Part shown: in pieces, positions 47,969 to 60,555 of the stretch
Position numbering within the stretch: position 1 is the first letter of the stretch
Layout: the number at the start of each line of letters is the position of its first letter
NCBI GenBank assembly: GCA_025677815.1
Contig: JAIXMP010000009.1
Span: 1,054,001-1,118,000 of the forward strand
Source: Phascolomyces articulosus
Lineage: Eukaryota > Mucoromycota > Mucoromycetes > Mucorales > Lichtheimiaceae
Direction of reading: 5' to 3'
DNA length: 64,000 nt
Program-made: the position numbers and the translations under genes
The notes under the pieces: generated by a model
Database searches by the model: none
Told to the model about the DNA's origin: nothing
The model's input: the letters and a program-made list of their open reading frames with translations, nothing else

Positions 47969-50359
47969 TTAAGAGCTAAGACCACAGAACTGGAATAACA
48001 TGAGAATGGGACATACAGTAAGGAAACCGATACCTAATAGAAATTATGATGGGTTAATAAATGAAATAAAAAACTTGGTACCTTCCAAGTAAACCCAAAT
48101 CTACAGACATTTGCCTTTTTTTTTTACCTGCATAAACAATCAATTTCGTCACAATATCCACATCATAACGTAAAGGAGCATCTTCAGCAACTAACAAAGT
48201 GGTTGGATCATACACAGTAGGTGTTTCCACCGTCGATTCTTCCTTTTGTCCACCACGATGTTTAAATTCTTGTTGTTGCTGATGTTTTTCATAAGCTGCT
48301 TTTTCATGAAGATCAATGTCGGATTGAATGCCCACATGTTCTGCTTCGGCGACGCTTCCGGCAAGATGACGTAAATCCAAGACGGAAGGAATAGGATGAA
48401 TACTTTCTCGATTCAAACTCTTGTAAGTTCTATATATGATTATTACATCCAGATTGAAAATGTGAGTTTCATATTTCCTTTCATACTCAGAATAGTGAAT
48501 ACAGTAATCTTTTTTTTTTTTTACCTAGCGCCGATTTCGAATTTACGATGAGGAAGATTAAATGCTCGATAAATTGGAGGTAGAATGAAATAACAGATCT
48601 TTTTCACTACAATACGCCAGAGAAAAAGAGTAGCTACACCTAATACCAATTTGCTCAAAACGACAAAAGCAGCTACGGGTAATGTGGATTGAGTCAAGGC
48701 CAAGGTTTCTTGACCCAACATACAATATTCAGAGTGATGGCATAACCAACCTCCAGGGAATACACCAATCATCACACCCATAAAACAAACGCTATCTTCA
48801 AAACATGGGCAACGTTCAATTGGATCAGGGCTGCATGAATTAGGATGTATATTAGTTCAAGTAGACTTTTTTTTTGCTATCGGTTCTTTTTTTTGAATTG
48901 ACAAGACAAAACTTACTGAAGACCTACTAATCCGAGACATATAAGGATGATGACAATAACTATATATATATATATATGAATGAGTGGATCCATTCAATGA
49001 TAGAAAAACGAAATGCTCTCAAGCTTTTTATATGTATATACTTACCGGGTACAAACGAATCGTTATTAAAGATACTATTAAATTCATCACGAAAGTTCCA
49101 TTGGAACCAATAAAGAATATATGCCAAAATCGCACCACCGATAACATCTAATTTAGATACATAGAAACAGAAGTGAGCAAAATAAAAAATAAAAGTTGAT
49201 CAGCCCCCAACCTCCCCCTCCTTTTCAATCCATAATTTCCCACACAACAAAGAAAAGTATTCGATTTTTTGTTCTCTTTGTCGTACCTGTGACACTATGC
49301 ATTCCGCAATAAATTCTGCCAAAGACAACGCTGACCGCATAAACGAATGCAGCCATGATGCAAATGACTCGCAGGGGTGAATCCGGACTATAAGATTCAT
49401 ATGCAAGTGAAATCATAAATAAAGCAGCCGAGATCGAATTGGTGGAATGGGTTGAAGGAAAACCATATTCTAATGAAGTGGAGCTTGACATACTAAGTCG
49501 GTGTACAGGCGGAGATAATGGTCTTGGAAGACACATGAAATCCTAAGGATGGTTTTTATTAAATTAGGATTGGTTTATATGTTTTTGTGATTCCATAAAC
49601 ACACTCAAATAAACAAGTAGACAAGTAATTGTAATACTTTCATCTACCCCATCATTATCATTATTATTCCACACACACACACACACACACACACACCCAT
49701 TCTATGTGTTTTTCTGTCTATTACTTCTTCTTCTTCTCCGTCCCCTTCTCCCCCCTCAAAGTCATCTATAAATATATTTACCTTGACAAAACCAGAAGTA
49801 AAAACACCAAAGGCTGCCATGCAAGCAATTCTATCCATAACAATAGTAAAAGTTAGTTTTTCGATCCTATGTTTTGGAAAAGGCTTTAGGAATGAAGCAA
49901 TCATATAACGGATGAGTTTACCCTTTTGAATGTTGACTTTCAAACCAAACCAAGATGGGCAAAAAGATCATGAAAAAAGTATGTGTTCCGAGATTAGCGG
50001 TCCATAAGAAATAATGATCCAGGACAGGTGTTCGAATGGTATTCTATTATAAAAAGCAATGAGATGAGCCCGTCTATCCTTTCTTTTTTTTTTTTTTTTT
50101 TTTTTTTTTTGTAGCCGATCCGGGCCATGGGACAACCATGTTTTTTTTTAAAAAAAAAAAAAAACTAAACTAACTTATATGTCCTCTATATGATATTTAC
50201 TTGTAACTTTGCAATATAAGGTGTTTCAGCTCGTACTAATGGAATAAGCCAACGTCTTAATTTCGAACGCCAAGGATTTAATGCTTTATCATAAAGTCGT
50301 TCATCATGAGTACCGGCGTCAATATCGGCTTCCACCGTTTTGAACACCACTCTACCCAT
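47969..50359 (-). CDS. LCB3: sphingoid long-chain-base-1-phosphate phosphatase (LCB3/YSR3 type)
   Basis: ER membrane phosphatase of the PAP2 superfamily that dephosphorylates dihydrosphingosine- and phytosphingosine-1-phosphate. Nine exons from 50359 downwards: 50359-50201, 50043-49922, 49830-49782, 49542-49287, 49147-49046, 48959-48917, 48830-48525, 48429-48128, 48033-47969, giving 467 residues. The three phosphatase motifs are complete: K-x6-RP in KDFMCLPRP, PSTHS, and R-x5-H-x3-D in GRIYCGMHSVTDVIGG. About eight membrane helices can be seen. The acceptor of intron 2 is ambiguous: 49830 (chosen, keeps the usual spacing before the first motif, with a CTAAC branch-like site) or one 36 bases earlier in transcription; both keep frame. 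Intron 3 contains a CA microsatellite and intron 1 a 26-base T run. Confidence 0.9.
49670..49697. repeat. CA dinucleotide microsatellite in LCB3 intron
   Basis: About fourteen CA units inside the third intron of the LCB3-type gene; likely variable in length between strains. Confidence 0.85.
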
Positions 50360-53300
50360 TTTGTTGTATATATGTATAAGGAAAGTATAAAAAAAAAGTA
50401 GTAAGATGAGAAGAAAGAACAAAAAAAAAAAAAGTCAGTTCAAAAAAAAGAAAAAAAAGCCATATATAAAATGAACCACGTGATAGTTGCTAAGTTATTT
50501 CAAGGAAGGGAAAGCCGTGAAAGTAAAATTAGTTGGACTATACATAGATTCGGGTACTATAGCCTGTATTTGGTCACTATCGCATTATATAATGTCATGA
50601 ATTTATAGATTTGTTATTATATAAGCGAAACATATTCATTACCAAATGGGAGGGAAATAATCGACATCATTATCTGATATTTGAGTGGAAAGAAAAACTT
50701 GATAGATCTTGCTATGCAAAACCATTTCATAATAACAGAACAGACACTTTCTATCTACTAATGCGTGTATTTACTTATAGAATGTTAACAATTTTGTATA
50801 TATTTCTATATTATTGAATCGTACACGACGTAATCATTATTGTAACGACGAGAAGAGTATGCAACACTTTGCATAAAAGACGAGTGGTACATCCAGAACA
50901 TTCTATATCAGTACCCATTTAGGTTTTTTACCCCCCTTACCCTTTCAATATTGAATAACCACCATGCGACGATGCATTTTTAAAAAAAAGGTTTTAACCT
51001 GTTTATTTACCCCCTTTCTCCGTCCTATATAGCCATCATATAGAAAGCTCAGTTTCTTAAGAATCTAACAGTGCTCATTTGTATCATTATATATAAAATA
51101 CCTCAATTATAGTATAAACGCATTCTTTTTTTTTCAATATATACGTAATTAATCATTTGATTCCATAGAATAGAATGAATAAATAAACAATTTGAACTTC
51201 TCCTATAAAAAATAAAAAATTAAAAGATTAGCATATTTTTGACATTTCCAATAGATATGTTAGGATCAAGTGATAATTCAATTAATATTCAAGTTATCAT
51301 GGAATCATTTGATGGAAACTTAAAATTTGACAGCTCGGTCAACTGGTATAAATAAAAGAAGAACCCGAAACCATTTATATTTTTTATGGCTTTTACTATC
51401 TTGATTATTTGAATTGATGGATTATGAAAAAACAATAATTGAGGAAATGATAGCATCTTCTTAATATTAATAGCAGTTATTCGAAGAACTTTTGATGTTT
51501 TGGTTTTAAACGCTGATCTCTCTTTTATAGAAACAAATGCATCATTTATTTCTTCCACCACCAGGTATATTGCCTTCCAGCTGTGGATCATGTGCATCAC
51601 ACTCAAGCATTGCTGCTGGTGACGAAGCATCTAACATCCATATTCTATCAGGAGTCTGATACAAATAACACTCGTTTTTGGGGCGCAGAAAAAATGAATC
51701 GTACAAATCATGCACTCAACTTATATATTGATGGATAAAATTGAATATTCTTCTACTGTACCCGATCGTAAAATCGATAGTTCATAAAACCGATTACTTG
51801 TTCAAATAACCAACCTGGTAAACAGTACGTAAAATATTGGTAATTCGCTAACTTTCCTAAAAACGGATTCGTAAATTTTTATATGTTTTAGCTGATAATG
51901 AGTGGTTCTTGCCTCAAACCCAGGCTATGATGGTTACACATTTTTCACTGCCCATGGCTATTATATTGGTCATCTCTTATCATTCCATTCACCCGATAAT
52001 TCGCCAGTATAATAGTCACTATGGAGCAAAATTAAGGTAATCGATTTAATGAGCGAGAACAGTAGCATGATTCATATCCTTTAGAGAATTAAACATATAA
52101 AATAGGTACATCTCATATATTGGTTCTGACAACGTAAACATTAACTATCATGAATAACACTTTAGTATGTATATAATTGTCTATTAGAATATAAAAAAGG
52201 GTGCTGTATATACATATATAGAAGCAGCGAGCGAAAAGATTATGATGATGAAAAAAGTATCTTTTTATTTTTTTTAAATGCGTAAATCAAAAGCTATTAT
52301 TTCGTATTTTGATTTATATAACAAATTATATATATATATATATATATATATTTGATGAAGATGCAAAGAATGAAGGATATAGCAGACTTGTTATATCGTA
52401 AGAAATATATATATACCTAGGATGTCTGTTTGTCTCACGTATATATTATTATGTAATTGCTGCATATGTAATAATAGAGTAATAAGTACCTTTCTTTTTT
52501 GACTATTAGTAATATATATATGCACTTTCTCATGTTAACTATTAAGAATCTTAGTTATATGAGAGCAGTGTATGGATGTCCAAGGATACAGTTGTTAATT
52601 ATCCCGCGGGTTATTCCAATTGCGTCTAAGCTCAAAGAGAGCATCCCATTGGAGTCTACAACAACGACAACGGGTACGTATTGCTAATACAATGTCAAAA
52701 ATAGTATATCTCGTGGGCCATGAGCAAATGAGTCCTTAATGGATCCTTTTTTTTTTCATTCTGAACTATAATAAGTTAAAATTTTTATTTATTAGTGGAA
52801 GACTGAATTGACCTGCGCCTATAGGCATATTCCTTGAGGTACTTTGTAGTAAAACTATGATGTATAAACAAACGCTATATTGTATCAACTGAAAAGCTTC
52901 CTTTTAGGAGGAAAGCCAAGGTACGTAGTGTGAATAATATGGTGCTGCTCCATAATAGCATTTGAAAATATGACAAAATCCAACATCAAGTTTATCAAAC
53001 CTTTCTTCCTAGTTCGAAAAATTGATCAATTTCTTTAATAATGGTGCTCTGGCGAATGCCTTTAAAAAGGCGATATGAACTTATTATTCTGCTCAGTTAC
53101 TAGTTAGGGCATTTGCTAAACAGAATGCTATTAAAAGGGGGGAAATGAATAGCCGGTTCAATTTTTTGACTTTTTGAGACTTTCACGCGTGGTTTTTTTT
53201 TATAATACAACTTCATAAAAATCTACAACTGTAACTGGAGAATCCCAATCAACATTCCTTTTGTGTAATATAGAAAAAAAAAACCTTATATACTCTCTCC

Positions 53301-54211
53301 CCCTCTTTTTTCGTTCCTCATGTAGTTTTTTGGGTTTTCTATAGATCTACAAAAAATAAAAAAATAAACAGCCACCATCCTTGTTGGCAATCCTATTATA
53401 CTATTGACATATCTTTTCATTTTTAAAATGAAATTTCATCTCATGATAATGTAGGACAAGAACGATCGACTAATAAATTGCATCATTTATTGAAAATAGT
53501 GTCAACTCTCCTTATTATACGCTATCGAAAAGTCGCATTAGAAATAAAAAAAAAAAACTTTCTTCAATATAAAATTTCATGTACAAACTAAAACATAAAA
53601 TGGAAACGATGACGACTCCGCTTATTTTTTTTTTCGTACAACATAAACCCAATTGACAAAAATGAAGAAGGGCTATTGGTCAATGTCACACATGCAAGTA
53701 TTTGGTCCCGAGCATTGGCAGATGCTTGGTTTTAAAAAAAACTTTTTTTTTGTGAATGCGCGCAAATACTGCTACTAATAATGGGAGGTTGAATAATAAG
53801 AAATGGTGTGTATTACCATTGGATTAGAAACAAAAAAAAATTGGCGGGAAAAAGTGCGCGCACTTCCATTATTTGCGCAACAACTCCAAATCCATAACAA
53901 GCTATAATTGTTGTTGATCCTCCATATAAAAACAATAATGTGAAAAAATTATCGGTGTCACAAAAAAAAACCCCTAGTTCAATCAATGACAGTGGAATAA
54001 TCTATCTCAGTTTTGTTTTTTTGTAATCAGGCTCAATTATGGTCTGATTTATAGCATATATATTTATTATAATCAATAAATGTGTCGCACTGGGCACGCA
54101 GGGCAAAAGGCTATATAAATAGAAGCACCTATTATCCAATTTCTTTTTTTTTTCTTCTTCTCTTCTCTTTCATTTTCTCCATTCATCCCAACTCTCCCTA
54201 CTCTTTTAACC
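50360..54211. other. long gene-poor region
   Basis: No supported gene over 3.8 kb. An open stretch at about 51892-52038 (plus strand; LPQTQAMMVTHFSLPMAIIL within it) looks more protein-like than its surroundings but has no start and no neighbours in frame. An AT run lies at about 52326-52351. Near 53750-53880 several GCGC palindromes and an E2F-like site occur. Confidence 0.5.
53841..53863. promoter_or_regulatory. E2F-like site next to a GCGC palindrome
   Basis: TTGGCGGGAAAAA is close to the E2F/DP consensus and is followed immediately by the perfect palindrome GTGCGCGCAC; further TGCGCGCA and TTGCGCAA motifs lie within 100 bases either side. These stand out in otherwise AT-rich DNA 350 bases upstream of the gene at 54212. 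Binding is inference. Confidence 0.3.
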
Positions 54212-55313
54212 ATGACCAACCTTCCTGATTTCATGACTGATCCTAATGCCGTCCTTAATGATAAGGACCATGAATGGCGTTATAACCGTGTCCCTGATTA
54301 CAAAAAGGTCAATGAAGCTTATGAAGAAGGTAAACTATATTTATTCATCCGTTCATCTATCATCATTGAATATACTATATATCCGACAGCAAGAATTCTT
54401 TTATTAACATTGACAATTTCATATCTCATAGAAAAGACAGTGACTCATGAAGAAGGTTCTCTTGGTTGGCTTGTTTCCAACTTGGTCAAGGTACAGTTAT
54501 CAGTTTCTACTACACATTCAGGATGGGGTTTGAACAAACATGTGAAGAATTGGATTGGTTGGATAGAAAAATTTGTGACTAAATCTGATAAAATGGATAC
54601 AATAATAAATTAGAACTGGGAAAAAGAAATGTCCTACAAGCTTCGACCCGACCAAATCCGTACCATCAATGCTGAAAAGTACCGGTTCTCCGTCAATGGT
54701 ATGGAATGGCATTCCATTGAAGATATGTTAAAGGTAAATAACAATGTGACATATTTGGGGTTATACAAGACAGGGGGGAAAAGCGTTTATTTCTATATTT
54801 ATGCGCTGGGAAGAAAGTGGGGCTGATTATTTATGTACACATTACATTTTGGCAATAATAACTTATCACGGATATGATAATATATAGATTGGTACCTACA
54901 ATGCTTTGATTGGTGACACTGAATTATACAAGGCTAGTGAAAGTGATTTCAGTGACTCGCACAAACTCTTCAAGCGTGCTCTTCGTACCTTTTCATGGGA
55001 AGTACTTGAAGTCTACAGTGGTCCTCCTACTGTTGCTTTCAAATGGCGTCATTGGGGTACCATGGTAGGTGACTTGAAGGTCAACTTGGGTGACGGTAAA
55101 AAGTTGGAAGCAGCAGCTACCAATGAAGTGGTGGATACCTTTGGTGTGACCGTAGCAAAGGTCAATGAAAAGTTTGAAATTGAACAATTGGAAACTTTTT
55201 ATGATCCTTCGGATTTGTTGCGCAAGATGGCCAAGAACAGAAAGGATGGTAACGGTACAACAACAGAAGGTGGTAGCAAGTGTCCTTTTGCTGCTTCTGC
55301 TCTTTCTCAATAG
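54212..55313 (+). CDS. pathogen-related-protein family (SnoaL/NTF2-like fold)
   Basis: 240 residues in four exons: 54212-54329, 54432-54490, 54614-54733, 54888-55313. It closely resembles the plant 'pathogen-related protein' family first described from barley: an N-terminal VPDYKKVNEAYEEEKT helix, YRFSVNGMEWHSIEDMLK, IGTYNALIGDTELY, and the central HKLFKRALRTFSWEVLEVYSG and FKWRHWG block, then FEIEQLETFYDP. The family has a cone-shaped NTF2/SnoaL-like fold and no well established activity. The C-terminus adds a Gly/Thr-rich linker and KCPFAASALSQ. There is no signal peptide, so it is probably cytosolic. A pyrimidine-rich tract before the ATG suggests strong expression; that is inference. Confidence 0.85.
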
Positions 55314-56172
55314 AAGTTTTATCAGGGTGAAATTGGATGGATAGAACTTTATATATAGCTTTGTTTAAGGGCAGGTTACCTTTCTTTTTTTTCTCTCTTT
55401 TTTATATGTAGCTACAATCTATTTATCTGTATTATTCATTGAACCTCTCTTATCTCTCCATATTCCCATAATATATAAAAAAAGATTCTTATCTATTTTG
55501 TATTATACAATAAATATATAATAATAATATATTTCTATTTTTCTATACACTATTTTTCGTTCTGGTACCAAACATGATGATCATACCTAATAGCGTAGAA
55601 GGATGAGAAATAATTGTTATTGGGGGGAAAAAAGGTTTGCCAAGGAAAAAAAAACAATTAAACATCACATAATAACATAATGTGATAAATGAACTGTTAC
55701 TCTAAGTATACACTACCTAATAAATATACAATCACAGGGGCACTTAGGGAAGAATATTTTGCTGCTTAAAAGTGTGATAGTGTATACTTTACAAATAAGG
55801 TAAATAGTAACGGACTCATCATGAAAAAAATGTCTCCGACCCGACCGACTTTCTGGAAGCCAGCAAGAATTTGGTTCCTCCAATGACACACATGCAAACA
55901 CTGACAAGAAACAAATGACAGTAACACAGCATACACATGTATAGATACTTTTTGACAAATAAACATAAAGGTTTATAATATAATAAGAAGTTTTTTTTTT
56001 ATAATTTAAGCATTGTTTCAAAACAATAAAAGAGTGTATTTCAAAAAAGAAAGAAATTATATATAAAGTAAAAAAGAAATAAGGAAGGGAAAGGACTATT
56101 ATTATAAAAGCAGGGTATTATTATTTAAATTAGTTTGTTGTGTGTGATATATCAATCATCATTGATGATAAA
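55314..56172. other. intergenic region between convergent genes
   Basis: 3' regions of the flanking genes, AT-rich with TA runs. No gene seen. Confidence 0.6.
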
Positions 56173-58457
56173 TTATTTTTTGTTCAGGGATTGCAAATAA
56201 CGATCTTTTTCTCGTTGAGCTGGGGTTTTACTATTATTATTATCATTGGCATTATTTAACCAAGGGATACCACCTCGTTGTTGTTTTCGTCCACCACGCA
56301 TTGTACTAAATGTCCCTGTATTGGTATTATTCACTGGAGTTGTTGCTTTATTATTGTTATTATTATTTTTACTCGATGCTACTGTTGTTGCTGAGGTAAT
56401 GGGTTTCGGACTTAGTGCCACTGACTGCCGTTGATTAATTGGGTTACTTCGACTAAACGAACCTTGTGGTTGTGTCGCCGTTGTCTTTTTATTTCTACTG
56501 TTCACCTGTTCTGCTGCTGCTGCTGTTTGTTCTTGATACTCTCCTTCTGGAATCATGGTTCTTACAGTCGAAGACGAAAATGATGCCGTAGGAATAGGTC
56601 CTTCCATCTCGTCTTGCATGAATCCAGCTGGCATGGCCGGTCGTTGATGCCAATGATGTTGACCTCGCATGGACAATAAATTCTGATGTTGCGATGGTGG
56701 TGGTTGTTGATTGTGACGACTGGCAATACTACTATTGGCACTACTATTATTACTACTACTGCCATGATCCGAACTTCCACCAGACGTGTTGCTTGTATTC
56801 CATGTGGCTTGAAGGGAACGACGAATTGAATCCATATGACTCGTGTTACTACTGATACTACTACTATTGCCCATAATCATCATGCGTTCGGCAGTGGAGA
56901 GGCGTGATAAACTACCTAAACTGGCCCGAGGCGATCCATTTGTACCAGAAAATAAACTACTAGCAGGTCGCATCATGGAGGATTGTCGTGATAAAGTGGG
57001 CTATTATAAAAGTTTAATAGTAAGGTTGAGTCTCAACTGATCTTTGATCTACATCCCTTCTTTCTTTTGCCCCGATTTTTTTTTTCAAATGGTGCTCCCT
57101 AAATCCAGAGAATTATTTTTTCAAGCTTACCCCACGGATCGAAGTTGGTGGTGTAGGTTTTGGCGTTTGTTGCGGTATCGAAACAGGTTGTTGTTGTTGT
57201 GATGGCAACGAGGATGATGGTATAGGTTCTGAAGGAGCTATAGTATTCCTTTGAGGTGTTGTTGTTGATGGTGTCAATGAACGATCACTTGGACTACTTT
57301 TAATGGAAGGTTCTTTCTGCCACCAACTAATAATATCTCTTACACTGGGGCTACCTCGAGAGAAATCAGAATGAGAAGAAGAAGGTGTCATATGATTGGA
57401 AGGTTGATCTTCTTGTTCATCCTGTTCTCGTTGTAAATCTGCCAAAAAAGAACGCCGTTTGGATCGAATCGAAGCAAATTGAATAATTTGATGGGCTTCT
57501 GTTTCAGCTGCTTTGGATGCTTTTTTCTCTTGTTGTTCTTGTTGTTCTTTTAATTCCTTTTTTTCTTCTTGTTCTTCTCGATAGTCATCCACGGAGGCTC
57601 GTGGTGGAGGTGATGATATTGGAAGTGTGGTTCTATCGGGAGGAGATACCGTATGTGTCGGCGTAGGTGGTGGATTGGGATGATAAGGGAAGGACGGATC
57701 ATTCTTATCTTTTGTTATTGTCGTTGAGGCTGTTGTAGGTGTAGTAGGCGCTGTCGTTGGTACATGATTCGATTGTTGATAATAATAATTATCATCCAAT
57801 GCTACTTTTTCAGAAATTGGTGGAGGTACGGGTACCGGAGGAGGTGGAGGTGTTAATGGTGTCACGGGTGTATCTGGCGTTTTAGGCGATGTCAATGCTG
57901 GAGTATTAGGCATCCTAGAAGAAGAAATCGAAGATTGTCGACTGGGTGGTTTATCAAACAATTCTCTTAATGGGGTCGTTGATGAAGACGACATGTTTTT
58001 CGAAGAACGTTGACGTCTGAGGGATTGACGTAACGTACTACGAATTGTCGCTGCTTTTTGTTGCATAGTAGTTGAAAATCGGTGATGACTATGACGGCGG
58101 TTACTACTACTATGGGTACTATGATCATCAATAGGCACAAACCCACCATCACCATTCATGTATTTTTTATAAAGTTCTGTCGCTTCATCTGAACTCAATT
58201 CCAATTTATCTGAAAAGAGAGATGTTGAAGCAGGTGGAAGGGGTAATGAGATTTTGATATCTTCATATCTTGTTGGAGGTGAGAGTGGGGGTACGCCTGG
58301 AGGGTACCCTGCTGTAGAATCTTCGGAACAACATCGATCGATATCGATGGATTCATGTTGATGTCTGTTATTATTCGCTCCTGTGGTATTGTTAGTGATC
58401 TTTTTTTCAGAAGTATATTGTTCGGTGGTAGTTCTCGAAGTACTCGTCATAGTGGTT

Positions 58458-58488
<31 letters not shown>

Positions 58489-58776
58489 GTTTACTCGATC
58501 GATTCTTTTCATTACGTTGTCGACGAATCATTCGAATAATAAAATATGAAATGACACATAATAGAATAAGAGGAACAATAACGGCAATGGCAACTACATA
58601 AGAAGGTGTACTGGATTCAACTACCCCAGGTCCTTTTTATTGCTTTGAGTTAGTCTTTATTTATGAATGGATGTAGATGTAACTTTATTTTTTTTCGACG
58701 TACTTGCAAAAACGCATGGTAGAAAGAAAAGAGATATTGTTGTTACTTTCAAAAACAACCAGAAGTTGAATATCAT
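56173..58776 (-). CDS. single-pass membrane protein with long disordered cytosolic tail
   Basis: 800 residues in three exons from 58776 downwards: 58776-58704, 58632-57131, 57000-56173. Exon 1 encodes a signal peptide (FWLFLKVTTISLFFLPCVFA). A very short outer segment and a membrane helix (VVAIAVIVPLILLCVISYFI) follow, stopped by RMIRRQR. The rest, over 740 residues, is cytosolic and disordered: a Thr run, a Pro-rich stretch with PLTPPPPPVPVPPP, a Glu/Gln/Lys coiled coil (EEQEEKKELKEQQEQQEKK), and Ser/Asn-rich ends. PPPPPVPVPPP and PSRQSS-like sites suggest SH3 and kinase partners. Exon 1 was added because it supplies an in-frame signal peptide with good splice sites. The layout is like a cell-surface sensor or polarity landmark, but I recognise no family. 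Confidence 0.75.
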
Positions 58777-59904
58777 TTCTCGATCGATTGAATGATAAAC
58801 AAATTAAAAAAAAAAGAGGGAAAAAAAGGAAGAAGAAGTGTAAAAAAAGGTTATATGACGATAATATTATAATAAGATCAGAAACCCTTATTATTTGTGA
58901 GTTATTTTAACAAAGGGATAATGGAGAGAGAGAGAAAAGAAGAAAAAGAAGATCTTCATGCATTTTTTGTGTTCTTTTCTAGAGTAGAAACAGGTGGGAT
59001 TGATAATAGTTAATGTGCTTAATATGTAGAAGGGGAGAGAGAGCGAGAGAAAGAGAGAGAGAGGAAGGGAGCTTTCTTATAAACAAGGGGAGCAGAATCA
59101 GTAGGGGAGAGAAAGTATATATATAAAAAAGCATCATCACGCTGAATCATGTCAAAATAATATTACAGACAACGTGAACTTATTATATATATACTTGAAC
59201 ACAGTTTGACAGGGGAAAGTACAAGAAGAGGAGAAGTTCTTATTATTATAATAACCCATTGTCCGAACAAGACGAAATATCATCATCATTCCATCTACTA
59301 CTTACTGCTACTTATAATAACTCTTTGAATTGAAAAGGAGCTTTCGTTGAAATGATTTTGCTCCTTTTTCCATTTTATTAATCTTATAGTTTTATATAAA
59401 AAAAACTCAGTTTTACTACTTCTTCTTTTCTCCCTCTCATTCTTTATAACGAATTTTTTTTTTTACAACAGTAATATTCTTCTACATGAACAACTGTTTT
59501 TATAAATTTTTCATTTATTATCTATCTCCTATTTTTTTTTATTTCTGAGAACTTGTTTATAAAGAATGACTTTTTTTTTGTTGCGATGGAAATGAAAATT
59601 TTGTTTTAGGTCGTCGGTCGTTGATTCATTTTTTTTTTCATAAAAAAAAACCACAAGTTGCCAGGTGACTATGGTTTCTTTGACAACGTCCGCTTCAGTG
59701 ACACTTAAGTTTTTTTTTCTTTAGTGTGAACATTGCATCGGAAATGCATTTTAAGCGGACATTTAGTTCGTGAGTTATCGTTCCTCATCGTTTCTTACGC
59801 GTTCCCGTCTGCAAGATCCACAATCTTGTTACAATTTTTTTATTATTAAAGAAAATGATATATATAAATAATGGATACTATTGATAAATTATACTATTTT
59901 TTTT
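58777..59904. other. intergenic region upstream of the membrane protein
   Basis: No gene seen. It holds purine-rich GA runs (about 58924-58935 and 59034-59065) on the plus strand, which are CT-rich in the direction of the gene at 58776 and probably lie in its promoter or leader. Confidence 0.55.
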
Positions 59905-60283
59905 TCAAGAAGGCTGAATCCGTGTTGTTTTTTTCAATTGTTTTTTATCAAACCAATGCCTCCTTTTATGATTAGGTTCTACCATCATTGTTGTTTTTGT
60001 TGTGGATGATGAAATCTGGAGCGCCGATAATTGACTTGACAAGTCATCTTCTTTTGATATGGTTGGGTCTGTATCATCATGCTGTTGCTGTTGTTTCTTG
60101 GGTTTATGATGAAAACGCACCATTTGTTTTATTCGTGGCCATAGGTTCTGTCGTGTATTATTGGTATTAGTAATAGAGGATGGAGGAGAAGAAGATCGAC
60201 GATATCGACGTGAAGAAGAAGAAGGGATTGCCAAGATATGATGTTGGCTGTTGGGTGATAATAGTGAGGTTGTCGTTGTTGTC

Positions 60284-60318
<35 letters not shown>

Positions 60319-60555
60319 GGGTTGTTCTAAATGACCATGGTGTTCTAAATGAGAATGCGGATGGTCATGATGTCTACGATTGCCAGCAATGGTAGGCATA
60401 TGGGTTCGATCCAATAATGATTCTGTAGGCACCACGGTAATAATAGGAAACGTGGCTAAAGATATACACGGTGATGCATCCAAAGGTGTAGCTAGACTTT
60501 CACTATCATCCGTCTCACACGAAAGATAAGAGAATCGATGATGATGATGATTCAT
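59905..60555 (-). CDS. low-complexity disordered protein
   Basis: 216 residues in one exon starting at the ATG at 60555. It starts MNHHHHRFSYLSCETDDSES, has a His-rich segment (NRRHHDHPHSHLEHHGH), eleven consecutive Asn codons from an AAT repeat, then six Thr, a Ser/Arg-rich part, and a more ordered basic segment NLWPRIKQMVRFHHKPKK. A possible helix follows (SSQLSALQIS). The end is basic. No domain is recognisable. The long open frame, ATG start and gene-like codon use outside the repeats support a real gene, but no homology does. Confidence 0.55.
60284..60318. repeat. ATT trinucleotide repeat encoding poly-Asn
   Basis: Eleven uninterrupted ATT units (AAT on the coding strand) inside the low-complexity protein gene. 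Pure units with no synonymous change point to recent slippage. Confidence 0.9.

Noticed and set aside
49644..49943. Open frame across LCB3 intron 2 and exon 3 giving an extra N-terminal segment
   Set aside because: It is an intron read-through in another frame from exon 2 (first codon TTG); splicing at 49922/49830 restores the phosphatase sequence and phase.
58355..58601. Plus-strand frames opposite the poly-Thr region
   Set aside because: Created by the trinucleotide repeat on the other strand; the minus-strand gene with signal peptide and TM helix accounts for the region.
60409..60420. GGTTCGATCC resembling a tRNA B box
   Set aside because: It lies inside a coding frame and no matching A box or cloverleaf surrounds it; no tRNA gene could be supported anywhere in the window.
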